From positions 5,766,001 through 5,830,000 of the forward strand of contig CM069876.1 of NCBI GenBank assembly GCA_036172665.1: 64,000 nt of DNA, in the 5' to 3' direction. This document shows, one piece after another, positions 1 through 11,624 of this stretch. This DNA is from Prosopocoilus inquinatus. Its lineage: Eukaryota; Arthropoda; Insecta; Coleoptera; Lucanidae. Each line of letters begins with the position of its first letter. Within the stretch, counting starts at the first letter, position 1. The position numbers were made by a program, and so were the translations under genes. The notes under the pieces were generated by a model. It worked only from the letters and a program-made list of their open reading frames with translations. It was not told the DNA's origin and ran no database searches.

Positions 1-518
1 ATATTGACTTGCAAGTGACTTGACGGTTAAAGAAATTAACAATCACGGTTTTTTCAGTATTTAATATAAGTTCATTTTTAGCACACCAGTGTTCAAATTG
101 TTTAGAAGTATTAGCTATTTTTTGCTCAAGGTCTTCAGGCGTCTGCACAGTGACCCCCATAGAGGTGTCATCTGCAAACATCGTAATGTGTTCAGCTTCA
201 ATGTATTTTTCAATTTCATTAACATATAACAAAAATATGAGGGGACCCAGCACAGACCCCTGAGGTACCCCATAATTTGTTTTATAGCATGGTGAAGTAT
301 GATTTTTAATTTTTACACATAGCTTACGTGAAGTGAGATATGATTTCATCCAATTCAACAATGAACCCCTTATTCCAAGTTTGTATAGTTTATCACATAT
401 AGACGAAATGTTAAGGCAATCAAAAGCGCGCGACAGATTAAAGAAGAGCTCCGCTACACAGTAGCCTTTGTCAACATTGCTATATATAATAAATGCGTTC
501 ATTAAAACATTAATGAAT
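1..518 (-). pseudogene. Non-LTR retrotransposon reverse transcriptase fragment
   Basis: Read on the minus strand, the stretch encodes the middle of a non-LTR reverse transcriptase. Near 440-460 it reads FFNLSRAFDCLN, which is the family's F-D-L-S-K-A-F-D block (RT motif A) with the first aspartate changed to N. Near 235-275 it reads NYGVPQGSVLGPLIFLLYVN (motif B). Near 165-185 it reads FADDTSMGV, the catalytic motif C with both aspartates. The fragment runs off the left edge of the window, and its 5' part, including any endonuclease, is missing. It belongs to the Jockey/CR1/L2 type in a broad sense; I cannot name the clade. Confidence 0.85.
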
Positions 519-1140
519 CAGTAGAGAAATTTTTATAGGAGATAAATCATTGAGACAATGAAATAAAACCACATCATAGATTAAATCCTAAATACAATGA
601 AGGAAGAAATATACTAAATAATGGACGGACAAAAAAATAAAAGCAATTACACTGAACCAATTTGCATATACAGGTGGTCTCGATATTACGTAATTCCGAC
701 TGATAATTCACCTCATCAAAACGAGTGAAAAAGTTTAATACAATTTTTAGATCCAACCTTCGGCTTAAGATAATAAAATGTTTGAGAGATGCTGAACAGC
801 TCCTTTGTGAATTCTTACATTTATAATATAATTTATGCTGCAATTTTAAGCTTGATCTTAAGCATCGTAACGTATTTACGGCATAGCTATTAAATGATTC
901 AATAGCTCACGATGCTAACTTACGATCCAGCTTAGAATGCGACATAAATTAAGTGTAATTTATAAAGATCAGCGAGTGTTTAATGAAATAATTAACCGTA
1001 AACTGGATTAAAACAATCAATTTATAAAGTTCAAAGTATCTTTCACATATTTGAGTGCGCCCTAAAGTGCTTTCAGGTAGCGTTCATACAAGTTTGACTT
1101 TACTGTACCAACTTTCATAATCAGAATTCACAATAATTAC
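519..1140. other. No recognisable gene
   Basis: AT-rich sequence. A minus-strand open frame at 574-843 (89 aa) shows no motif I recognise and is probably chance or decayed repeat. Nothing else is supported. Confidence 0.5.
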
Positions 1141-1412
1141 CGTCAAACTTCTAATGATATTTGATAAATGTCATAAATAGAGGACGGAATTATATGTATA
1201 CAGGGCGATTCAGAATAAGTATACGACCCGTTAGGGGCGTATTTACTGAGGTCATACAAGTCCCAAATTGCAAGAAAAAAAAAATGTGGGGCATTCATGT
1301 ATTTTTTTGGTGTGAAAGAAAAGTTCTTGTTGATTTTCACTTATTTTATTTAACTAATAAACACTAAATAAGTGAAGAAAAATAAAAAAAATGTGTGCTG
1401 TTGTGCAAATTT
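1141..1412 (+). repeat. Dispersed 270-bp repeat, copy 1
   Basis: This stretch is repeated in the same orientation at 3547-3812 with only scattered substitutions and small indels. Both copies begin with GTCAAACTTCTAATG and end in an A-rich run followed by TGTGTGC. Both contain a block at about 1200-1235 reading CAGGGCGATTCAGAATAAG followed by TATACGACCCGTTA, which looks like the end of a TA-flanked TIR transposon. The flanking sequences differ, so this is a dispersed repeat and not a segmental duplication. No coding potential was recognised. Confidence 0.8.
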
Positions 1413-1967
1413 GATATTAAACCTGCCGCACTTTCTGTGAAGTGTACATAATGCAAAACATATATTAATAAATGACTCTATCAAATGTTCGAGAAGGGTC
1501 TAGCAAAGATTAATGATGCTGCATCACCTTGATCGGTTTCGGAAATATTCTCATCGATTATGTGAGATAATACAGTAACGCAGTTGTGACCAGTTCTAAA
1601 ACCGTATTATAGATTAGGTAAATACTTACATTGTTTTCCAATGTATGTTTTCTAATTTGTTTTTCAATTATTTTTTCAAATACTTTACACAAGGCAGGAG
1701 TGATACATAACAACGAAGATCATTACAGCCAGATGAATTACTAACTTTCCACTGCGGTTTAACCAATGCATGTTTCCAACAGAATGTAATATGCAGAAAT
1801 TAAAATATGTATTATTAAGGGTACAAAATTTGGCAGGCACCAAGATATACTAATACTGTCAAAACTAATAGCTTTCTGAATTTTATTTTAGTTATCGTCT
1901 CGAGAAAATCCGATTGATACATTAACAGGAAAAAAATCTGAATATTTATTCTTTTACTGAACACGTA
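1413..1967. other. No recognisable gene
   Basis: AT-rich unique-looking sequence. I see no motif, repeat end or coding segment that I can support. Confidence 0.45.
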
Positions 1968-2908
1968 CAGGGTGTTCTTTTACTGTGTGTAAATAAAAAA
2001 ACCTCTGTATAAGTAGTACGTGAAATGCCATCTTCTGCGGGTATTTTTTGGTGGCTACCATATCATAACCAAAAAATTTCGGACAGATCACTTGTTTGAA
2101 ACTGTTGAAATGTGCGTGAAAGATAGGAAGGTCAACTTCGCCTTTTCGGTATGAACACGCCCACCGATACCGCACTCGATCTTCAACGCAGCGTTTCGTA
2201 ATAAAATAATCACTGATATCGTTTATTAATTATTTTATTTAAAATTTTAATTCACCGAGCGAAGTAATATGTTTTACGATATCAACTATCGACGAATAAA
2301 TTCGAAAATTTATGCACCAATTAGGCAAGCGTGTTAAAAATGTTCTTCTTTCACCCTTTTACGTAAATAACTTTTGCTGTAATATCGCTGCTAACCATGA
2401 AAGTATTACTACTTACGGTCCATGGAAAAAAAGTAAATGTCAAATTTTTATAAGTCTTTTAAAAATAATATAGAATGAGAAATTACAATTTGTTTGTGCC
2501 TCGCTTTTAATTTGTTCGGCAATTATGAACCGCAGCCTCTTGAATTACACTAGATTTTCATTTAAAAATACTTAAACTTGTAATCACGTACAGTGAAGTT
2601 AATTTAAATTGTAAACGTTTTGACTGATCAGTTGATCGGAGCGGCTGATTTACGTCGTTCTGCTCAAGATCAAGTGAAATACTGACCGACCCTGGCCTAC
2701 TTCGGCTTCGGGTCATAATTGAAGAGGCGGCCGCGTTCTACTTTTAGCTATGCCAGCAATTCTCAAACAGTTTAGTGAAAATCTGCCACTGCGTTTTTCT
2801 CGAAAACTATTAAATTTTTGTTAAGAACATATGAGTTCAATCGTTGCCATTTATGGTGATACATTACAGGTTTAAATATTTGCACACACACAGTAAAAGA
2901 ACACCCCG
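1968..2908 (+). mobile_element. TA-flanked TIR element, family A, copy 1
   Basis: The 941-bp element has terminal inverted repeats: CAGGGTGTTCTTTTACTGTG at the left, and the right end reads CAGTAAAAGAACACCCCG. It is flanked by TA on both sides (1966-1967 and 2909-2910), the target preference of the IS630/Tc1/mariner superfamily. Two further copies are at 30661-32037 and 57107-60689 and share both ends and much of the interior. No transposase is recognisable in any copy, so the family looks non-autonomous. Internal landmarks shared between copies include the region around 2630-2760 (GATCGGAGCGGCTGATTTA, then GAAGAGGCGGCCGCGTTC). Confidence 0.8.
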
Positions 2909-2910
2909 TA

Positions 2911-3546
2911 TTATTTTACGGAGCATCTATTATTTATTATTTTACTGGACATTTATTAATTTGATTAACGATTAATACCTTCTAATTAATTTGTTCCCTG
3001 TTAGAAACAGTGCAAGGATGGAATCACGTCTTATAAAAATTATTTCTTTATTGCAGCACAAAGTATGCCAGAAGGAACTTCAAATGCATATCTTTAGAAA
3101 CTCTCTCGGAATTTAAAACTTCGTCGAAAGAAAGGTACTAGGAAAACTATAGAAAAGGAAGACGTGAATCATCTTATTATTCTATTTTGTTTTCAGATTT
3201 GCAAAAAAAAGAATTGTGGAAAGAAGTAGGTATAGAGGATGATTCAGAATAAATGTCCGACCCGTTGTTAACCACAGGTAGTCCTTGAAAAAAACAAAGC
3301 AAATAACTGTAGACATGGGGGGGGGGTCTAATTTGTGTAGTTTCCTTGTATTATGTAAGAAAGAGGATGAAGCACAAGTGATGTACATTTGATACTAAGA
3401 GGGTCCATATCAAAGATACTTCTTTTTATCTATGAAATGTTATTCCGGGCTCTTTCTTCTCCGGCCGGCTTTTCTACACATTGCACATTGTTTATGTAAC
3501 CTATGAGTATCTGTTTCACTCACAATTACAACAAAAACATCGAAAT
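2911..3546. other. No gene; one repeat-end-like block
   Basis: No coding region recognised. At 3236-3270 the sequence GATTCAGAATAAATGTCCGA followed by CCCGTTG resembles the block inside the 1141-1412 repeat, so it may be another end of the same transposon family. Confidence 0.45.
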
Positions 3547-3812
3547 GCCGTCAAACTTCTAATGAAATTTGATAAATGTCATAAATAGAGGACGGAATTA
3601 TATGTATACAGGGCGATTCAGAATAAGTATACGACTCGTTAGGGGGGTATTTACTGAGGTCATACAAGTCCCAAATTGCAAGAAAAAAAAATGTGTGGCA
3701 TTCATGTATTTTTTGGTGTGAAATAAAAGTTCTTGTTGATTTTCACTTATTTTATTTAAGTAATAATCACTAAATAAGTGAAGAATAATAAAAAAAATGT
3801 GTGCCGTTGCAC
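3547..3812 (+). repeat. Dispersed 270-bp repeat, copy 2
   Basis: Same-orientation copy of 1141-1412, starting GTCAAACTTCTAATG and ending in the A-rich run before TGTGTGCCG. Sequence on either side differs from that around copy 1. Confidence 0.8.
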
Positions 3813-4935
3813 AATAATGAAAATTGAAATGAAATTGCGGCTTGTGTGGCCGTTTCGAGAACTGTTGTTGACTCGAATGAATATGATGACTGAATGTTTT
3901 TAAAAATATTAGAATTGCCTTTTTAAACCGAACCCTTGATAGTGGGTACGGTGATGACAGCGTTCTATCCCGGCTTCCTCGAACATCATCGGTTACGCTG
4001 AACTACAAAGACTTGTTTTCGTAAGAGCTTCGTACGACCCAGAAGTTCGGATTTTAAAATTTGTTTGCATGAAATAAAAATGATTATTACGTTAACATCT
4101 TATTAACTAAAGTCTGGACAAAATGTATCGGAGACATTTCCAAATGGAAACCGTTTGAGTAGCACCGATGGCTGTTGGAATGTGATGTGTAATGTGTTTT
4201 TAAAATCGGGCTGACTAACTTTATATTTTAGAAACTGTGTCACTCTGTCAACAAAAAGTAAATGTGTGATGTAACTTGCGGTTCTGTATCAGGTATTCGA
4301 TGTAACCTTCTTGTCATGCGCTTATTCACATCATTCCTGAATAGGCCGTCAAATACAACGCCTCTTAGGGCTAGCTTATTCGGCCAAATTTAACTTACTA
4401 TTTAATTTATTAAAACCACAGTTACTTCTGGATGCACGTTTTGACTCGCGTACTTGAAGCGCAAGATTTTTCTCGTTTGCGCAAGCAACTCTGCGTGCCA
4501 AGTAAGCCTACCACCCAAGAGTGTTCAAAAGTTCTGTGTGAATGACAGCCTGATGGATCACGTATGCCGGGCAGTGATTTGCATTGTTTTGATTTTTTTC
4601 CTCTAGTAAAAACGCAATTTCCTCAACTGTGTTAATGGAATCTTCATAACGGAATTTTTTATTTCTATATTTGAGTAAACATGATTCGCTTCACTTTAAT
4701 TCGATTAATTATCTGTCTCATGAAACAATTGCAAATTCGTGAAACACTTTGTTAATCAACATTCTTTTTAAAATTCTTCAAATTAAGATATCACTTCAAT
4801 TTTGATTGATTGATTTTGATTTCAAATCTTGTACGTTTAAGAGGGGCTATAAAATAATAGAAATAATTTTTTTGTTATAAACATAATTAAAAAGAAATAC
4901 TATTTAGTATTTGTCATTAATGACTCCTGCTCAAC
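3813..4935. other. No recognisable gene
   Basis: About 1.1 kb of AT-rich sequence. Short peptide-like stretches near 3930-4000 vaguely resemble a transposase helix-turn-helix region but are too short and broken to call. Confidence 0.4.
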
Positions 4936-4943
4936 TTTAACAA

Positions 4944-5129
4944 TTATTCTCTTACAGAGTTTCTCAATAAAGAAAAACATTCAGAACAAGCTTCTTCATA
5001 ACTTCTACGCATCTGCAACTCAAACTTGACCAAACCGATCGATATTTGATTACTTTCTCTTGGCCATAAACTATTTTCTTGACTAAATATTCTTTCGCAA
5101 AATGCGTTGCTAGGTGGAAATGGTAACAC
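4944..5129 (-). pseudogene. hAT transposase C-terminal dimerisation remnant
   Basis: The 61-residue minus-strand frame contains LPFPPSNAFCERIFSQENSL followed by WPRESNQISIGLVKFELQ. This matches the shape of the hAT family C-terminal dimerisation domain (PxSNAxxERxFS, then a conserved basic/hydrophobic segment and a valine-leucine helix). The catalytic and zinc-finger parts are absent, so only the last part of the gene survives. Adjacent sequence at 5155-5275 includes CCCGGACGTCTGACAACCCT, which could be the decayed end of the same element. Confidence 0.7.
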
Positions 5130-5602
5130 AAAAGAGAGATTAGAAAAAATACTTATAATTGTATTTAAACTGAGATTTTCCGGTACCGGAAACTTTACTT
5201 ACTCGACACGGGACAAGCCTAAAAATTCCGGGTCATTCCCGGAAATCCCGGACGTCTGACAACCCTAATCTCAATGTATTACATACTTATGCAGACTTGG
5301 ATAAAATGAACACGAACCTTAAATATTTGGGCGGTAAATATGTGCATTTATTATTTTTACCGCGCAAATGTGAATAAAATATGGCGAATCAGCTACTTTT
5401 TCACTGTACATTAAACTGTAATTGTACAAATTATAAATAATATTCTGTTCACGTTTTACTGTTCACTTTTAGATTTTTAGCGTGCACACCACAAATTATG
5501 TGTATATTCTTTCTAAAAAGCGGGAGATTTTTAAAACTCTGCTCTACGTCTCGCTAAAATCGGAACATATGGTCACCTTAGACATATTACTTGATGCGTT
5601 TA
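5130..5602. other. No gene; possible hAT element end
   Basis: 5155-5275 is locally GC-richer, with GGTACCGGAAACT and CCCGGAAATCCCGGACGTC, and may be the flank of the decayed hAT element at 4944-5129. The rest is unremarkable AT-rich DNA. Confidence 0.4.
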
Positions 5603-5800
5603 TGCCCGGGTTCTGAAACGATACATAACTTTATCTAGAGACAAACTCAAGATAAGCTCACCATAACTTCTAAGAACCGTTTCTCAAAACTTTATCTGTC
5701 AATAAAGCGTATACGTAGCCATTTTATAGTTTTCATAACGTTAACCGACAAAAAATATTTATGTTTACCTAAAGTTAGGTATTATTTCAGAAACCGGGAA
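5603..5800 (+). mobile_element. PIF/Harbinger-type MITE (198 bp)
   Basis: Terminal inverted repeats are about 28 bp: left TGCCCGGGTTCTGAAAC, and the right end read in reverse is TTCCCGGTTTCTGAAAT. Both continue into a matching ACCTAACTTTA/CATAACTTTA block. The element is flanked by direct TTA (5600-5602 and 5801-5803). A 3-bp TWA duplication together with G/C-rich ends is typical of PIF/Harbinger. It has no coding capacity. Confidence 0.7.
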
Positions 5801-6158
5801 TTAATTATTGTTTTCATAAATGATGTACAAACCATATTGGACGGTATTAAAGTAATTCAAAAACAGATATTCTAAAACCTCCTCTATTAATGATACGTTT
5901 CACTTTAAGGAAATCTCACAGTGGCGTAACTAGAAGTCAAGTCGCCGGGTTGCAAAACTTTTCCCGGCGCCTTTAATTTTTACAATATTTACTTTAGTTT
6001 TAGTAGGTAGTAGAAAAAAGAACATTTAACTATTTTATTAAAAGTCTAACAAAATTTAATAATATTTAAAACTTCTTTAGCCGCTTACTTCCTATGTCAC
6101 GTAAATCAAAACTGCTTTTGGATTATCCAAAATATTACCCCGAATGTATAGTTGCGGC
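5801..6158. other. No gene; possible hAT end at 5930
   Basis: At about 5931 the sequence CAGTGGCGTAACTAGAAGTC, followed by GCCGGG and later CCCGGCGCC, resembles the terminal sequence of some hAT transposons. No partner end was found, so this is weak. Confidence 0.35.
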
Positions 6159-6325
6159 TGTTGTAAATATTCAATTTTCACCCTACATTAAAAGAATCAC
6201 GTCTGTATAATAAAAATGTTATGACAGTTGTTATGTAAAAAGTCGCATTATATTCAGATGTAATTTCTGACTAATATACATCAGTTTGTGGAATTTTTGC
6301 GTTTCCTTTTGAACTCTGCCCAACA
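6159..6325 (+). repeat. copia 5' LTR
   Basis: Begins TGTTGTAAATATTC and ends CTGCCCAACA, so it has the usual TG...CA ends. It carries transcription start and termination signals for this family in principle, though I could not place them from sequence alone. Confidence 0.93.
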
Positions 6326-6340
6326 GGTTATGGGCCCAGA
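6326..6340 (+). other. copia primer-binding site (initiator tRNA-Met internal region)
   Basis: GGTTATGGGCCCAG follows the 5' LTR directly. Drosophila copia uses the same kind of site, complementary to an internal part of initiator methionine tRNA and not to its 3' end. Confidence 0.8.
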
Positions 6341-6573
6341 AACGTAAAAATTAGAAAAACGAAACGTAAAAGGGGCCGCTCAGTGTAAAACGTTTGGATT
6401 TTGATCATTTACGTCGAGCACGAACAGCAGTCTAAACCAAAACTGTGTAACAAGAAGAGGAAGTCCAAGTTATGCGCGAGAACTCAGAACTGTAGTGAAC
6501 CGTTTGAAAAGTTTCTTAAGAAAGTGAAAAAGACTAAAAATTGTGACTGTCAAAAAGACACTGGACGTAAATA

Positions 6574-9500
6574 ATGGAACATGCCAATATAAATTCTACT
6601 CGGTTAGAAATGCTCTCGAAAACAAACTACGATACTTGGAAAATCCATGCTCAAGCTTTGTTAATCAAGAGTGATTTATGGGGATATGTCAGTGGAGATA
6701 TTCCTAAACCGGCAATTGCAAATCAAGATGTACCAAATGAAGCGTTGCAAGCTGCCATCAAAGAATGGACAAAACAGGATTTAAAAGCAAGGTCAGATCT
6801 TTTATTATCAATTAGTGCACCTGAGCTGAAACACACTAGGGGTTGTGTGACGTCCAAGGAATTGTGGGATAAATTAGAATCTACATATGCTTCAAAGGGA
6901 CCCGCACGAATGGCGGTACTGCTGAAACATTTATTACAAACAAAAATGTCTGAAGGAGGAGATGTTAGGGATCATATGGCAAAATTTTTCGAAATTGTAG
7001 ATAAGTTAGCTGCGATGGACATTGACATTAATGAAAAATTACTGTCTATCATGCTATTGCAAAGTTTGCCTATGAATTTTGAAGTTTCACGCTGTGCAAT
7101 AACATCACGAGATTCTTTACCAGACATTGAAATATTAAAAATAAAAATTATAGAAGCAAGCGATTCCAAAATAGAACACTCTTAAGAAAACGAAAGCGGA
7201 GCATTATTTGCTCGAGACAGGAATTCAAAGTCCAGATTTGGTGAGAATTCTAAAGAAAGCAAAGAAAGGTTTGATAAAACACGTAAAAAATATAAATGTA
7301 ATTATTGCAAGAAACCTGGACACAAAGCGGCGAATTGTTATGCTAAAAAGAATGAACAGAAGAAGCAAGTGGCCAACAGCATCCAAGTTCTAGATCAAAA
7401 GAACGAGGAAACCACTTTTATTCCAAATTTTGTCAAAAACGAAAATCGATGGTGTATCGATAGTGGCTGCACGTCACACATGTGCAATAATGAGCAATTT
7501 TTTGTGAATTCAAGAAATTTTCGAAGTGGACTAAGACTTGCAAATGGTACTGCTACTTCAATCACGGCAAAAGGAGATATCAAGCTTTTGGCCTGTACTG
7601 AGAAGCAAGAAAATGTTATTCGATTAGAAAATGCGTTGCTTGTTCCAGACCTAAGAACAAATTTAATGTCTGTGTCAAAAATTGTTGATAGGGATCACCA
7701 AGTTGTCTTCACAAAAGACCATGCCGTGGTTCAAGATTCTCTTGGAAACATCAAGATGATTGCAGATCGAGAAGGCGACCTTTTCTACATTCGAGAGAAG
7801 TCACAACAGGCACTTGTCAGTGAGAATGAGAAAATACTAAGAGCTGACATTTGGCACGCTAGACTTGGACATATTAATTACCAAGATTTTATATCAATGG
7901 CAAAAAACAAAACTGCTATTGGTATAAGTATCGAATCGAAATTTATAAAGAAACCATGTAAAATTTGTCCAATGGGCAAATTAACTCGATTTCCTTTTCA
8001 GAATCGAAAGGAAAGATCAGCCGAAGTCCTCGAAATTATACACTCTGATTTATGCGGGCCTATGCGTGTACAGTCTATCGGAGGTGCCAAATACTTTGTA
8101 ACCATGATAGACGACCACAGCAGATGGTGTGAAGTTTATTTTGTACATCACAAGAGTGAAGTTGCAGAAAAATTCTTGGAATATAAGAAGATGGTAGAGA
8201 GGCAAACCGGACGAAAAATAAAATTTGTCCAGTCAGACAATGGCAGGGAATACTGCAATTCTACATTAGATCGCATATTCAAGAATGAAGGTATTCGGCG
8301 TCGGTTGTCAGTAGCGTACACCCCGGAGCAAAATGGGATTGCTGAGCGTAAGAACCGTACGCTTGTGGAAACAGCAAGATGTCTACTGCTCCAATCCGGC
8401 CTACCCCCTGCTTTTTGGGCTGAAGCTATTGCATGCGCCAATCACATTAGAAACAGGTGCGTATCGAAAAGCCTAGATAATAAGACACCATATGAGGTAT
8501 GGACAGGTAAGCGTCCTGATGTTAGTTACCTCAGATCCTTTGGTTGTAAAGCACTAGTCCTCGATAAATCTCCAAACAAAGGAAAGTTTGATTGCAGAAC
8601 ATTGGAAGGAATTTTCGCAGGTTACCCTGATAACGCTAAAGGATTTTGAGTTTGGGTGCCCAAACAGAGAAGAATCCACGTTGTTAGGGATGTTAAATTT
8701 TTCAACGAGTTCGGAGCACATCAGAAATCTGAAGATTTTGTTACAGAATATACAAAATGTGGCCGATTTTCTGTTTTATATAATTCATTTCCAAAAGAAA
8801 TAGTAATTGATCAAAATTTTACTGAAATTGGAAGGAATGAAGAAAGTAAGGCGCAGAATCCTGTTGCAGAGTCACAAGAGAACCCTGTTACAGAAGTTCA
8901 ACTTACTAGAGGTCCTGGACGTCCTAGAAAAATAAAAACTGAAAAGAGGGGCCGACCATTTAAGAAATTTCATTTTCGAAAATTTTAACAAGAAACAAAT
9001 CAATCAAATGGGGGAGAAAAAGAGGAAGAAAAAGTGCATAATGAATTTGAAAAGACAATAGGGGAAAACTCTACCGCGGAAATTGAAAATCGTAGTGATG
9101 AAACAAATGGACATGAAGAATCATTAGCGTCACTCGCTACTGAAATTCCTTTTATTAAAGCTATTAATGGTCCAGAAGGTGGTGATTGGAGGAATGCAAT
9201 CTACTTAGAAACCAAAAGTCTTATAATGAACGACACTTGGGATCTTGTTCCAAGGCCTCCTGGTCAAGTTGTAAGTTGTCGTACTGTTTTACGCAACAAA
9301 TATAATGCAGATGGTACGATAGAAAGAAAGAAGGCACGAGTAGTTGCAAAAGGTTTTTCACAGCGTCCTGGAGTAGATTTTCAAGAAACTTTTGCTCCAG
9401 TAGCAAGAATGAACTCTTTTAGAACTATTGTTGCATTAGCAGCAGAAACAAGGATGAAAATCATTCATCTAGATGTTACAACAGCTTTTCTTAATGGTTT

Positions 9501-10755
9501 CATGGATGTTATGATTCATATGGAGAAACCAGAACTTCTGGAAGAAATGCTAATAAGGTTGGAACGTGAAGAACGTGAAACTGAATTGGGAAGAAAAGCA
9601 CGAGAAATGTTGAAATTACTGAAACGAGGTGATTATGTCTGCAGACTTAAGAAGTCTATTTATGGACTGAAACAAGCTGGTCGACTGTGGAATATTAGGT
9701 TAGACAAGGCTCTTCGGAATATGGGATTAAAATCATCAGAAGCAGACCCTTGTGTCTATACCGACGACAAGAAGAAGATTTTTGTCTTAATATACGTTGA
9801 CGATATTTTCATAGCTTACCACGATTTTGAGAAAGCTGAACGTCTTAAAAATGACTTAAATAAAGAATTTCTCATTAAGAATCTGGGTAAAGCCAAGTTC
9901 TGTTTAGGAATGGAAATGTTTCAAAGAGAAGACGGAATTTATTTATCTCAAAAAGGTTATATTCGGGAACTCTTAACAAAATTCGGAATGAATGACTGTA
10001 AGCCAGTACGTACACCACTTGTAGGGGAGAACAAATTAAAAGAAGACACGAATCATGTAAAAGATCAAATAGAAATGTTTCCGTATCGTGAACTAATTGG
10101 AGGACTGATGTACTTGGCTGTTGGAATCCGCCCGGATATTTCTCATACTGTAAGTTCTCCTAGTCAATATAACGACAAGTTTGAGAAATGTCACTGGGTT
10201 GCCGCCAAAAGAGTACTGCGTTATCTCAAAGGAACAATTAATTATTCTCTATGTTACAGAAATACTAATGTACCCCTAACAGGCTATGTTGATGCAGATT
10301 GGGGCAGTTGTGTACTGGATAGAAGATCTTACACGGGTTTTGTCTTCAATTTAGCTGGAGGTGCTGTTTCGTGGGAAAGTCGCAAACAACGAACAGTGAC
10401 ACTATCCTCCACAGAGGCCGAATATATGGCCCTATCTGATGCCGTAAAAGAATCAATATTTTTAACAAAATTCTTGAAAGAATTAGGCTTTGAAAAATTC
10501 TTGCCGATTACATTGTACAACGATAATTTAGGAGCTTCAAAACTTGCACAAAATCCTGTCTTCCACAATCGGTCAAAACATATTGACATAAGATATCATT
10601 TTGTGCGACAAGCTCTCCAAATTCATCCTATTAATCTAAAATATCTTTCTACAGAAGAAATGATAGCAGATGTGATGACTAAAGCATTGCCAGGACCGAA
10701 ACACCACATGTGTTCTTCCAGTATGGGATTGGTACCTCTAGAGACTTCAAATTGA
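6574..10755 (+). pseudogene. copia gag-pol polyprotein, three in-frame stops
   Basis: One frame of about 1,394 codons starting at ATG 6574, interrupted by TAA 7183-7185, TGA 8647-8649 and TAA 8986-8988. There is no frameshift. Domains in order: gag (from 6574, with NYDTWK near the start); a CX2CX4HX4C zinc knuckle at about 7296-7337 (CNYCKKPGHKAANC); protease active site DSG at about 7459; integrase HHCC (HARLGHINYQDF ... CKICPMGK), catalytic DNGREY and the PEQNGIAERKNRT block; RT with YVDDIFIA at about 9794; and RNase H with EAEYMALSDA at about 10419, ending near 10755. The protein normally packages and copies its own RNA and integrates the DNA. The stop at 7183 falls just after the gag core and before the zinc knuckle. 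It could be read as a regulated gag stop, but the other two stops make decay more likely. Confidence 0.95.
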
Positions 10756-10763
10756 GGGGGGGG
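10754..10763 (+). other. copia polypurine tract
   Basis: A run GAGGGGGGGG immediately upstream of the 3' LTR, the expected primer for plus-strand DNA synthesis. Confidence 0.85.
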
Positions 10764-10930
10764 GGTTGTAAATATTCAATTTTCACCCTACATTAAAAGA
10801 ATCACGTCTGTATAATAAAAATGTAATGACAGTTGTTATGTAAAAAGTCGCATTATGTTCAGATGTAATTTCTGACTAATATACATCAGTTTGTGGAATT
10901 TTTGCGTTTCCTTTTGAACTCTGCCCAACA
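10764..10930 (+). repeat. copia 3' LTR
   Basis: Matches the 5' LTR over its full length apart from the first base (merged with the G run) and about two internal substitutions. It is followed by the GCGGC target duplication. Confidence 0.93.
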
Positions 10931-10935
10931 GCGGC

Positions 10936-11469
10936 CTTGAAAACTGGTACATTGAGAATTGACATCAATATCGAAAGTTCGTAATTTTTTAATTTGTAAG
11001 TCACTTTCATCTATCATTTTAATGTCATTGTGAAATTTGACGTCCATAGTACACACATAATTTTTTTTGGGATTAATTGTAATCTGCCCATTCGGTGTTA
11101 AATATGGATAAAGTTTTATCTGAAAAGTTATTCATCTTCATCTAATTTGGTGTTATTGTTCTCTTTTTCCGACTAAATTGTATCTAAAAGTGAGTGTTTA
11201 TTCCAACAAGGATAAGCTTAACTCTGCTCTATTACATACGTTTAAAGGGTAAAACATCCTAACTCCATTTTTCGTAACTCCGCAAACGGATGGACGCGAG
11301 GGAACACCGAAAAAGTGTTCCTTGGCGTCCAAAAGTGTTAGAATTAACTCCAGATTTTTATCAGTGTAGGGTTTAGAGTGATTTGAGGAACGTTTAGAAA
11401 CGTTACATTTAAGACTAGTCTATACCGGCGAAATATTGTATTTGACCAAGTGTTTAGTAGCTTACAGAG
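10936..11469. other. No recognisable gene
   Basis: A short hairpin, GGAACACC ... AGTGTTCC, lies at about 11301-11322. No coding or transposon end is supported. Confidence 0.45.
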
Positions 11470-11624
11470 GCCGCAACTGCACCATCCTAATCATAAAAAC
11501 CGACTACAGCAAAGTGAAACAGACATTCTCCTATTTTCAAAAATTTTTGATGTGTAACGTTAATTTTGACAGTGTTTGTCACCTATTTGTTACCTATAAA
11601 TTTTGATCTGTTTCATTCACGCGT
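11470..11624. repeat. Left arm of an inverted repeat matching 20765-20930
   Basis: This stretch (CACCATCCTAATCATAAAAA, then CCGACTAC) matches the reverse complement of 20860-20930 (GTAGTCGGTTTTTGTGATTA, then CGATGGTAC). Both arms lead up to the inner boundary at ATTCACGCG / TTCACGTG. The simplest reading is an old short palindromic MITE of about 310 bp into which a larger element (11625-20764) was inserted. Confidence 0.6.

Larger units (their letters stand above)
6159..10930 (+). mobile_element. Ty1/copia LTR retrotransposon, near-complete
   Basis: A 4.77-kb element with 167-bp LTRs at both ends, a tRNA primer site, one gag-pol reading frame and a G-rich polypurine tract. The 5-bp target duplication GCGGC is present at 6154-6158 and 10931-10935. 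The two LTRs differ at only about three positions by eye, so the insertion is young. Protein domain order is gag, zinc knuckle, protease, integrase, RT, RNase H, with integrase before RT, which defines the copia group. Three in-frame stops make this copy defective. Confidence 0.95.

Noticed and set aside
574..843. Minus-strand 89-aa frame
   Set aside because: No domain motif; composition like translated AT-rich DNA. It lies upstream of the RT fragment but reads nothing like an endonuclease or linker.
1143..1367. Overlapping short frames on both strands in the 270-bp repeat
   Set aside because: They arise within a non-coding repeat; the second copy at 3547-3812 does not preserve them.
7195..7340. 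Programmed gag stop at 7183
   Set aside because: Considered because it separates gag core from zinc knuckle, but two further nonsense codons downstream make random decay more likely.
7208..7393. Separate 61-aa frame in the copia element
   Set aside because: It is out of frame with gag-pol; the true frame across it encodes the zinc knuckle.
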